Translations under genes and position numbers: made by a program
In this document: positions 7,920 through 14,810 of the stretch, one piece after another
Position numbering within the stretch: position 1 is the first letter of the stretch
Layout of the letters: each line of letters starts with the position of its first letter
Assembly: GCA_001767435.1 (NCBI GenBank)
Contig: MEKT01000009.1
Coordinates: forward strand, 1-37,414
Origin: Acidobacteria bacterium RIFCSPLOWO2_02_FULL_65_29
Lineage (GTDB): Bacteria > Acidobacteriota > Vicinamibacteria > Vicinamibacterales > CAVVIG01
Length of the DNA stretch: 37,414 bases
Reading direction: 5' to 3'
The notes under the pieces: model-generated
Databases searched by the model: none
Told to the model about the DNA's origin: nothing
What the model saw: the letters and a program-made list of their open reading frames with translations, nothing else

Positions 7920-9439
7920 CACACGTGGTCCGCGGCTGCCGCAGCTTTGCTTTCTGCCGGAACGACGATGGTGAATTGCGCCCCGCCGTCTGGACGATTC
8001 TCGACCCAGATGCGGCCACGCTCGGCAGCCAGCATGCCACGCGCGATCGACAAGCCCATACCCGTACCCGATACTCGCTGACGGGCCTCCGTTCCGCGAT
8101 AAAACCGATCGAACAGGTGAGGAAGATCCCCCGGCGCGATTCCTGGCCCACGATCGCCGATCTTCAGCGTGAGTCCGTCAGTCGAGACCGACATGTTCAC
8201 CGTGATTGGCGAATCCGGCCTGGTGTACTGAGCCGCGTTCTCGAGAAGATGGGCGAGCGCCGACGCGGTCAGTCGAGGATCGAGACGGACCAGATCATCG
8301 GATTCCGACTCGACGTCAACGCGACGCCGCCGGAGCGTGTGCTCCACTTGATCGCGCGCGGCCTCGACTATCTCGGCGGGATGCACCCAGCGGAGGTCTG
8401 CGGCGATCGCACCCGCGTCGATACGAGCCATTTCCAAGATGTTCTGAAAGAGGCGACTCAGACGCTCGACTTCGGCAAGAATCAAGTCGCTCTGCTCTCG
8501 GCGATCGGCCTCCTGGAGCCAGGACGCCTGGAGATTGCTAGCGGCGACTCGAATCGCCGTCAGCGGTGTTTTCAGATCGTGGCCCAACGACGCGAGCAGC
8601 GCCGATTTCAGTTCCTCGCTTTGCCGGGCCAGCTCCGCTGCTTTCCGCTCTTCGAGGAATTGAGCGCGTTCGACCGCGATGGCGACGACGCCGGCGAGCG
8701 CGTCAAGCGTTCCGGGTTCGACCGGGCGCCCTGCGGCGGCGAGTAAGCCAATGGCCTTCGTTCCGAAGCGGAGCGGAACCAGTCGCACGTTCTGACCATC
8801 GAAGCTCATCATCCGATGTCCGGCGTACGTCCTAGCGCGGGCGTCGAATTCCAGGACGGTCTCGGCACCCGCAAAGACCAGCGAGAGTTGGTGTGTGTCG
8901 AGCGTGACGGACCCCGCTCCGGCTTCGTAGACGTCCCACTCGCGCGAGCGAGGCAGACACACCGCCGCATAGTCCAGATCGAAGCGGCGAGACACGAATC
9001 TCACCAACTGCCGGATGGCTTCCTTGCTGTCGGTAGTGAGTAACACATCGCGGCTGAGATCGAAGAGTCGCCCGAGCTCGTCTCGGCGCGCTGACGCCTC
9101 GCGCTCGCGATCGCGCACGGCGGCGGACAGCTGGCTGGCGATCACACTGACCGCGAAAAACGCGAATAACGCCACCCAGTTCTGCGGGTCGGCGATCGTG
9201 AACGTGCCGAAAGGCGGCATGAAGAAATAGTTCAGGCACAAATCGGCGACCACGGAAGTGAGGATGGCGACCCAGAGCCTCGACACCGCCGCGGTGGCCA
9301 ACACCACCAACAGGTAGGTCAGAGCGGCGGTCGTTGGATTCGTGAGGTGCAGCCCCAACCGGAATCCAGCCGTGATCGCGACCACCGAGACGAGCGCAAG
9401 CACCAGCTTGAACGCGTCGTGCCGCCAGAACTGATTCAT
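7919..9439 (-). CDS. KdpD-like sensor histidine kinase lacking the N-terminal KdpD/USP domains
   Basis: Protein of 506 residues; full-length KdpD is near 900. It begins directly with the DUF4118 four-helix membrane domain (residues 8-105, including LNYFFMPPFGTF). A GAF-like domain (about 120-260) follows, then a HisKA domain with the phospho-acceptor H287 in LLASLGHDLKTPL. The ATPase domain has its N-box (LLENAAQY), DRGPGIAP and GTGMGLSIARG. The missing N-terminal half is the part that in classical KdpD holds the Walker motifs and USP domain, where c-di-AMP is sensed in some Firmicutes. The gene sits 4 bp after the K+ permease gene and overlaps the regulator gene, so all three probably share one transcript. 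Confidence 0.88.
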   Translation of the reverse strand: MNQFWRHDAFKLVLALVSVVAITAGFRLGLHLTNPTTAALTYLLVVLATAAVSRLWVAILTSVVADLCLNYFFMPPFGTFTIADPQNWVALFAFFAVSVIASQLSAAVRDREREASARRDELGRLFDLSRDVLLTTDSKEAIRQLVRFVSRRFDLDYAAVCLPRSREWDVYEAGAGSVTLDTHQLSLVFAGAETVLEFDARARTYAGHRMMSFDGQNVRLVPLRFGTKAIGLLAAAGRPVEPGTLDALAGVVAIAVERAQFLEERKAAELARQSEELKSALLASLGHDLKTPLTAIRVAASNLQASWLQEADRREQSDLILAEVERLSRLFQNILEMARIDAGAIAADLRWVHPAEIVEAARDQVEHTLRRRRVDVESESDDLVRLDPRLTASALAHLLENAAQYTRPDSPITVNMSVSTDGLTLKIGDRGPGIAPGDLPHLFDRFYRGTEARQRVSGTGMGLSIARGMLAAERGRIWVENRPDGGAQFTIVVPAESKAAAAADHV

Positions 9440-9443
9440 GGTC

Positions 9444-11282
9444 CTAATGCCGCAAGTGGAACGGTACGCTGGTCACCACTGTGTTCCGCTTGAACAGGAG
9501 CGCGCCCTTGATGAGCAGCGCCCGCTGATTATGGAATAGATGATGCCACCAGCGCGCTGGCACAAACTCCGGCAGGACGGCCGTGATGTACCCGTCCGGC
9601 CGCTCACACGAGACTTGCTCGATGTACTCGAGCAGCGGCTCCAACAACGAACGATACGGTGACTCAAGCACAATGAGCGGCACGCTGTGTCCCCATCGAT
9701 TCCACTCTTGGCGCAGCTGCTCGGTGGCATCCGGATCGACGTCTACGTATACCGCCCGCACGTCCGAGGACAGTGTCTTGGCGTAATCGAGCGCCTCCAG
9801 CACGGCTCTCTGGATCCCGCTGATTGGCACGAGAACCGTATTGTGGCGCGGTCCCCGCGACTCCCACCCGCGAAGCGTGAGCTGGGCCGCCACACCGTCG
9901 TAATGTTTGCGAGTCATCCTGCAGAAGAGCACGTTCGCCGGGATCAGCAGCATGATGATCCACGCGCCTTCAAATGCCTTCGTGACCGCCACGACCAGTA
10001 GCACAACGCCGGTTACGAGTGCGCCGATGCCGTTGATCAGCGCGCTCGCGCGCCAGCCCGGTCCGCGGAGCCGCCGCCAGTGAACGACCATTCCGGCCTG
10101 CGACAGCGTAAAGGAGACGAACACTCCAATCATGTAGAGCGGGATCAGCGAGTGCGTATCTCCACCGAACACCGCGAGCAGGACCGCCGCGAGTGCGCTC
10201 AGCCCGACGATGCCGTTGGAGAACGCCAGCCGATCACCCTGGTTCATGAACTGCCGGGGCACGTAGCGGTCGCGTGCCAGAATCGACGCGAGGCGCGGAA
10301 AGTCTGCGTATGCGGTATTGGCAGCCAGCACGAGAATCAGCATCGTGCCGGACTGAACGGCGTAATACGGAATGCCGCGATCCCCGAAGACGCCGCGGGC
10401 GAGCTGCGACACCACGGTTTCTTGGTCGCTCGGCATGACATGAAACGCGTGCGAGAGCAGCGTGATGCCTAGGAACATCGTGATCGACAGCACGACCATT
10501 ATGAGCATCGTGGCCGCAGCGTTCTTCGCCTCGGGCGGCTTGAACGCCGGCACGCCGTTGGACACCGCCTCGACGCCGGTCATGGCCGTGCAGCCGTTCG
10601 AGAACGCGGTGAGCAACAGGAACAGTGTCAACGGTGAGCCGATCGACTCGACGGGGGCGACCGGCTCCACGGGCGCGACGGTGCCGGTCATGACGCGCCA
10701 CGTGCCAACGACAACCAAGGAGAGGATCGTCACGACAAAGAAGTATGTGGGCGCAGCGAAGATGCGGCCCGACTCGCGAATGCCGCGCAAGTTGCCCAGC
10801 ATCAGCACCAGCACGAACGCCAGAGTCAGCTCGACGCGATTGATGTGCCACTGCGGGAACGCCGATGTGATCGCCGCAACGCCTGCCGCGATGCTCACCG
10901 CCACCGTCAGGACGTAATCGATCAGGAGCGACGAGGCCGCAATGAGCGCGGGCAACTCGCCCAGGTTGTCCTTCGCGACGATGTAGGCGCCGCCGCCGCT
11001 TGGATAGGCATGAATCGTTTGGCGGTACGAGAAAACCACGACCGCCAGAATCGTCGCGATCACGAATGCGATTGGGGTCGCCAGTGTCAGCGCACCTGCA
11101 CCGACCAGCACGAGCACGCGCAGAATCTCTTCGGTGGCGTACGCAACTGACGAGAGCGGGTCGGACGAAAGCACCGCGAGTCCGGTAACACGAGACAGTC
11201 GTTCGTGGTGGGCGAGGTGCGATGGGATCGGTTTGCCGACGACAAACCGTTTGAACTGGGAGAGAAGCCCTTCTTCAGGCAC
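9444..11282 (-). CDS. KimA-like APC-superfamily potassium importer
   Basis: Protein of 612 residues. A cytoplasmic N-terminus leads into SDPLSSVAYATEEIL, the characteristic first-helix motif of KimA-type H+/K+ symporters. About twelve membrane spans follow, with SYRQTIHAYPSGGGAYIVA and MTGVEAVSNGVPAF. A soluble C-terminal domain of some 140 residues begins near HNTVLVPISGIQRAVLEAL and is USP-like; in KimA this domain binds c-di-AMP, which inhibits transport. The GTG at 11282 is chosen because GGAAGG lies six bases upstream and the conserved sequence starts at once. A longer frame would read into the riboswitch and is not real. It is the first gene of the operon with the kdpD-like and kdpE-like genes and is preceded by a c-di-AMP riboswitch. 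An amino-acid permease is the alternative call, but the motif, tail and riboswitch argue for K+. Confidence 0.88.
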   Translation of the reverse strand: MPEEGLLSQFKRFVVGKPIPSHLAHHERLSRVTGLAVLSSDPLSSVAYATEEILRVLVLVGAGALTLATPIAFVIATILAVVVFSYRQTIHAYPSGGGAYIVAKDNLGELPALIAASSLLIDYVLTVAVSIAAGVAAITSAFPQWHINRVELTLAFVLVLMLGNLRGIRESGRIFAAPTYFFVVTILSLVVVGTWRVMTGTVAPVEPVAPVESIGSPLTLFLLLTAFSNGCTAMTGVEAVSNGVPAFKPPEAKNAAATMLIMVVLSITMFLGITLLSHAFHVMPSDQETVVSQLARGVFGDRGIPYYAVQSGTMLILVLAANTAYADFPRLASILARDRYVPRQFMNQGDRLAFSNGIVGLSALAAVLLAVFGGDTHSLIPLYMIGVFVSFTLSQAGMVVHWRRLRGPGWRASALINGIGALVTGVVLLVVAVTKAFEGAWIIMLLIPANVLFCRMTRKHYDGVAAQLTLRGWESRGPRHNTVLVPISGIQRAVLEALDYAKTLSSDVRAVYVDVDPDATEQLRQEWNRWGHSVPLIVLESPYRSLLEPLLEYIEQVSCERPDGYITAVLPEFVPARWWHHLFHNQRALLIKGALLFKRNTVVTSVPFHLRH

Positions 11283-11294
11283 GGGTGTCCTTCC

Positions 11295-11455
11295 AACGGC
11301 CGACGGGGTTAGCTGTCGGGCTCGAGATTGGAAGTCCCCGTCCGACCATCGGTCGGATTCGCCCCTGGAAGCGATGTCGCGATGTCGCGATGTCGCGACG
11401 GTCGCCTCCCCTTGGTTCCCCCGCAACGCTCGGACAAGGCCGAACGTGTTAGGCC
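11295..11455 (-). promoter_or_regulatory. c-di-AMP riboswitch, ydaO-yuaA class
   Basis: On the minus strand the leader of the K+ permease gene contains, in order and with suitable spacing, conserved blocks of the ydaO-yuaA riboswitch. They are GGGGGAACCAAG (plus 11411-11422), GGGGCGAATCC (11355-11365) and GCCCGACAGCTAACC (about 11306-11320). Between the first two is a variable arm built of three tandem copies of an 8-base unit (11371-11394). Between the last two is a perfect hairpin TCCGACC-ATC-GGTCGGA (11341-11357). The conserved 3' block ends about 20 bases before the GTG start and next to its GGAAGG ribosome-binding site. Known members are genetic OFF switches that respond to c-di-AMP and often precede K+ transporters. 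Block identity is seen in the sequence; ligand and mechanism follow from the family. The outer helix boundaries are approximate. Confidence 0.88.
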
Positions 11456-11594
11456 ATTTCCAGTTCGATCGTAGCGCGACCGAAACGCCGACAGACCCGC
11501 GCTTTAGGGACTTATTAGGACTTTCTCAAGCGCGAGCCCGTCGGACGCACATCCTTTTTGGCACTTCTTAGGGATTGGTCGCTACCGTCGAATC

Positions 11595-11918
11595 GTGGCG
11601 GGTGCACGGCGGCGGGTTTTTGAGCTGAGGGCGTGCGGTCTGGATGATCCGGACGGATTGCGAACCGCGATTGTGTTGAGCGCGTACGTTCATGCGGAAC
11701 ACATGAAGGCGTTTCGTCGCCTGCTGTGGCGCAGGCTGGCGATCGCGGCGGCTATTTGGCTCATCGTCGCAACGACAACATCCCTGCTCTCACGGGGAGC
11801 AGTGCTCGCAGGTGTGTTGATCGTTGGCGCTGTGGCCTGCTGGGCGGCCTTCCTCGAGTGGAGTGCCGACAATCGGCTCAGCGCATTGGTCGCCGAACTC
11901 TGGCATTCGGGCTCTTGA
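11595..11918 (+). CDS. Small two-span membrane protein, hypothetical
   Basis: Frame of 107 residues from GTG; a shorter 71-residue form from the ATG at 11703 is equally possible. It has two hydrophobic spans, LAIAAAIWLIVATTTSL and AVLAGVLIVGAVACWAAFL, with basic residues (RRLLWRRL) before the first. A short polar tail ends in WHSGS. No family is recognised and no good ribosome-binding site is seen. It is divergent from the K+ permease operon, and its start lies beyond the riboswitch. It may be a genuine small membrane protein, but the evidence is only an open frame with a sensible hydrophobic pattern. Confidence 0.45.
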   Translation: MAGARRRVFELRACGLDDPDGLRTAIVLSAYVHAEHMKAFRRLLWRRLAIAAAIWLIVATTTSLLSRGAVLAGVLIVGAVACWAAFLEWSADNRLSALVAELWHSGS

Positions 11919-11997
11919 CTCGCCGGTCGACGGATCGCAGCCACGTCGTTGCTTCTGCTGCACCGTGAGCCTGGCTCACATAACTCGCTCTCCGACG

Positions 11998-12096
11998 ATC
12001 CCGGTACGATTCGTGGCCTCGGGCGCCAACAACGGGTGCCGGCCGAACCCGAACTACGCAAACAACCGTCAGTATTCCTCGGTCGGGGAGTCCGAC
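11998..12096 (+). pseudogene. Remnant of a TonB-dependent receptor/Oar-like outer membrane protein
   Basis: Bases 11998-12096 read GANNGCRPNPNYANNRQYSS within an otherwise unrecognisable frame. This is a typical loop-strand segment of large acidobacterial TonB-dependent receptors with a carboxypeptidase-regulatory domain. No start, plug domain or barrel end accompanies it, so only about 33 codons of an ancient insertion or deleted gene remain. It is identified by pattern recognition only; a protein search would settle it. Confidence 0.45.
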
Positions 12097-12112
12097 AGAT
12101 CGGGCATCGGGG

Positions 12113-12520
12113 TCAAGGCTTGTTGTTCGTCAGTGGGTTGGCAGACCCTCCGAGAGACAGTCTTCGCCCGTCGGCGAGCAGAATATTCCGGCCCACGCCT
12201 TTATTGGTTCCGTCTTTCGCCTGATAGCCTTCGATGATCAATTCCGTTCCGATGGCGAGGGACTTCTTCGTCACGCCCCCCTTGATGAGCTGGTTCGGGC
12301 TGCCGCCTTCGATCATCCAGGGGACCACGGCGCCATCCGCGCTTTTCACGTCGAGGTGGAACCACGAGTGGGGATTGATCATTTCCCATTTCGTGAGAGT
12401 GCCCCGAAGATTGATCGGCTTGTCGATGTCGAATTCCGCGGAAAACGCGTGGTGCGCCATCGGCGCTGCGGCCAGCAGCAGACCGAGGCCGACAACCGCA
12501 ACAGCTCGGCTCGTTCGCAT
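12113..12520 (-). CDS. DUF6152-family secreted protein
   Basis: Protein of 135 residues with a signal peptide (AVAVVGLGLLLAAAPMAHHAFSAEF; cleavage probably around AHHA). The mature part contains the sequence INLRGTLTKWEMINPHSWFHLDV followed by a compact beta-rich region. The pattern 'HHAFSAEFD...GTLTKWEWxNPH' is that of DUF6152 proteins, whose biochemical role is unknown. The ATG at 12520 is chosen for the AGGGA upstream and the signal peptide that follows. It is the last of three minus-strand genes for secreted proteins, 14 bp after the preceding one, and so probably co-transcribed with them. Confidence 0.82.
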   Translation of the reverse strand: MRTSRAVAVVGLGLLLAAAPMAHHAFSAEFDIDKPINLRGTLTKWEMINPHSWFHLDVKSADGAVVPWMIEGGSPNQLIKGGVTKKSLAIGTELIIEGYQAKDGTNKGVGRNILLADGRRLSLGGSANPLTNNKP

Positions 12521-12534
12521 GGAAAGTCCCTCCT

Positions 12535-13578
12535 TCATTTCGACGATCCCTTTTTCGCGGCTTCTTCGGCAGCCCGCTTCTCCTCGGCCCGAGCGCCCGC
12601 GAGGGTGTTGCGCAAGCCGTAATTCCCTTCGTGACACGCGTGCTCGAATATCGGACCGATCGTCTTCTTCCAGGGTACCTCTGCGGACCAGGGTCGTGTC
12701 CACGTCGAGGGATCGTCGACCGTGAATTGATACCGGATCGTGTCCTCATCCACTCGCGTGAAGCGCTCGGTCAAACGCATGTTCTCGCTCGAGCCCTGGA
12801 ACGCGAACTTGCCCGAGAGGTTCGTCGTCTCGACAACGAGCGTCTGGCCCTCCCAATGACCGCGGTAGCTCCCCGTCCACTGACGGACGTTTGGGGGCAG
12901 CTGCGGACGCCCATCCAGCGGAATGATGCGGACGTCATGGAGCATCTCGACGAGAATCATCACGTACCCAGGAGCTTGCATGATCTGGTAGCCGTTGTTG
13001 TAGGCCCCGGCAAGCATGGGCGGCCCGTTGCGATCCATCAGGATGCAACGCGCGCCGAGCGGCTCGTTCTGTACGGCATCGTGCAGGCCACCCCTGCTCT
13101 TTCTCTCCGCCGCACGTTCGGCGGCTCTCTTCTGTCCCTCCGCGGACAAGGGTGGAAGTCTCCCATCCGCCGGATCGACGATCAGCGATGTCCGCAGGTT
13201 CAAGGCCATCGCTTCCTGGCTCCGGTCCAGCCCAAACTGCGTAAAGTCATAGTGCACGTCGGCGACGGTGCCGGGTTCGGTCTGCTCTTCCTCCTGCGCG
13301 GCCAATCGTCTGACCACTTCGAGCGCTTCCTCTGCAGTGTAGAACTCCTTGGTGACGTTCTTCGGCCGCTCCAGAGTTGTAAAGGTGTTGTTCGTCCAAA
13401 TGCCCTGCAGATCCGGCTGGCCGTCTGGGGTGCGCGGCGCGGTGTAGGCCTTCGCCGGCTTTTCGTTCGTTCTCGCGCCGGCCGATCGCGCCTGGCCGGC
13501 CACGGGCATCGTCGCCGACCAAAAGACCGCGGCGGGAACGACGAGACCGCTCACCGAAACGAGCCATCGATGGTTCAT
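12535..13578 (-). CDS. Secreted protein of an acidobacterial hypothetical family (longer tandem paralogue)
   Basis: Protein of 347 residues with a signal peptide ending near VAGQA. After a short linker comes YTAPRTPDGQPDLQGIW, the hallmark opening of this family. It continues with GPPMLAGAYNNGYQIMQAPGYVMIL, GHWEGQTLVVETTNLSG, and a C-terminal region with TERFTRVDEDTIRYQFTVDD and TWTRPW. It ends in an Ala/Lys/Glu-rich helix (RAEEKRAAEEAAKKGSSK). No catalytic motif is recognised. It shares all of these blocks with the gene upstream, so the two are diverged duplicates. GGGAG precedes the ATG at 13578. Export to the periplasm or outside is inferred; the function is unknown. Confidence 0.8.
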   Translation of the reverse strand: MNHRWLVSVSGLVVPAAVFWSATMPVAGQARSAGARTNEKPAKAYTAPRTPDGQPDLQGIWTNNTFTTLERPKNVTKEFYTAEEALEVVRRLAAQEEEQTEPGTVADVHYDFTQFGLDRSQEAMALNLRTSLIVDPADGRLPPLSAEGQKRAAERAAERKSRGGLHDAVQNEPLGARCILMDRNGPPMLAGAYNNGYQIMQAPGYVMILVEMLHDVRIIPLDGRPQLPPNVRQWTGSYRGHWEGQTLVVETTNLSGKFAFQGSSENMRLTERFTRVDEDTIRYQFTVDDPSTWTRPWSAEVPWKKTIGPIFEHACHEGNYGLRNTLAGARAEEKRAAEEAAKKGSSK

Positions 13579-13600
13579 GTGGAATCTCCCTCTCACCTCG

Positions 13601-14407
13601 TCATTTGCCCGGCTGCTTGCGGAGATGCCCGTAGATCAACTCTTCGACAAATTCCACGCACCTGAATTCCATGATCTGCGCGTTCTTGTCCAACCGGCGA
13701 TAGAGGGGCATGCTGATCTTCCACGGTCGCGTGAACACGTTTGGATCCTCGATGGTGGCTTCATAGAGCAGGTGGTCGGGGCTCGTGGCGGTGTATCGCT
13801 CGACCACGTGCAGGGCGTCGCTGTGGAAATTTCCTGCACGGTCGAGCCAGGCCTGGCCATTGAAACCCGTGGTGTCGACGACCAACGTTTCTCCTTCCCA
13901 GTGTCCGTTCGACCAGCCCATCCAGCTGTCGGCGGGCGCTTCCTTGTGCTCATCCATGTAGATGGTGCGCACCGCCCCCGCGTACGTGTGGAGCATCATG
14001 ATGTACTTCGGGCCTTGAATGACCTGGAAGGGATAGGGCATGTAGGTCGCGCGCGGCACCCCAGGCAGATAGCACTTGATCTCCGGATCCAGCTTGAGTC
14101 GGTTCGCGTAGTTCTCCTGCCTTTTCGCCAGCGCTTCGGGCTTGTAGGGAATCGTCCCGCCGTCGATGATGCTCAGGCCGCCCGCGGCCGCATGGGCCGC
14201 ACCCAGTTCGAGCACGGGACTCGGGGCGGCGGCATGAGCCTCGATATCCCAAGAGGCCTCGTTGAGGGCCTGCCAGATGCCGTTGAAGTTGGGCTTGCCG
14301 TCGGCAGCGCGTGGCGCGCGATACGCCCGGGTCTGACCCCCAGCAGGCATCACGGCCAGCGTCAGACCGAGACCGACCATCGACGCGCGTCTGAGCCACT
14401 TTCGCAT
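13601..14407 (-). CDS. Secreted protein of the same hypothetical family (shorter tandem paralogue)
   Basis: Protein of 268 residues with a signal peptide (WLRRASMVGLGLTLAVMPAGGQT). The mature protein opens with YRAPRAADGKPNFNGIW and keeps the family blocks: YPFQVIQGPKYIMMLHTYAG, GHWEGETLVVDTTGFNG, VVERYTATSPDHLLYEATIED and FTRPW. It lacks the charged C-terminal helix of its neighbour and about 80 residues of the middle region. It begins the secreted three-gene group: 22 bp separate it from the next gene. GGAGA lies ten bases before the ATG. The function is unknown; the strong conservation of aromatic and acidic positions suggests a small-molecule or sugar-binding beta-structure. Confidence 0.8.
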   Translation of the reverse strand: MRKWLRRASMVGLGLTLAVMPAGGQTRAYRAPRAADGKPNFNGIWQALNEASWDIEAHAAAPSPVLELGAAHAAAGGLSIIDGGTIPYKPEALAKRQENYANRLKLDPEIKCYLPGVPRATYMPYPFQVIQGPKYIMMLHTYAGAVRTIYMDEHKEAPADSWMGWSNGHWEGETLVVDTTGFNGQAWLDRAGNFHSDALHVVERYTATSPDHLLYEATIEDPNVFTRPWKISMPLYRRLDKNAQIMEFRCVEFVEELIYGHLRKQPGK

Positions 14408-14810
14408 CGGAGACAGCTCTCCACCTGCCGGATTCTGGTCCCGGGCGAGCGTACGCGCTCGGAAGCTGGACTGACCGACCTATCTAACGCCTCCTAAGGC
14501 GGTTCGTCAAGAAGATCGCGCGACTCGCTGCTGGACGAAATCGCATTCTTCACCCTCTGAAAACCGTCCGCTCCGACTTCCAGACTGGCCGGGATCGTGC
14601 GGCGAGGGCATCCTCTTTGGCCATGCGACGCATGTCTCCCGGCTTCGAGTCCTGGGACGTCACCGGGGACCCGGCTCAAACCCTCCGTAAGTCGCCGCCG
14701 AAATTGAAATCTCTCGTTTCGGTGCGGTCGCCGATGTCAGTGCCACGGGAGCACCATGGCCCTACAAAGCGATCTGAACATCTCAACGGGCACACCAACG
14801 TGCTGCGCGA
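14408..14810. other. Intergenic region without a recognisable gene
   Basis: About 400 bp between the secreted-protein group and the end of the MFS/spermidine synthase gene. Frames here on the plus strand are shadows with no domain or signal. A short inverted repeat, CGCCTCCTAAGGCGG, lies near 14490. The promoter of the secreted-protein group should lie in the left part, but no convincing -35/-10 pair was seen. Confidence 0.5.

Noticed and set aside
11371-11394. Three 8-bp tandem repeats considered as a CRISPR or iteron array
   Set aside because: The units are too short and have no spacers, and they fall within the variable arm of the c-di-AMP riboswitch.
11283-11426. 48-codon N-terminal extension of the K+ permease
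   Set aside because: It would be encoded by the riboswitch itself; the GTG at 11282 has a strong ribosome-binding site.
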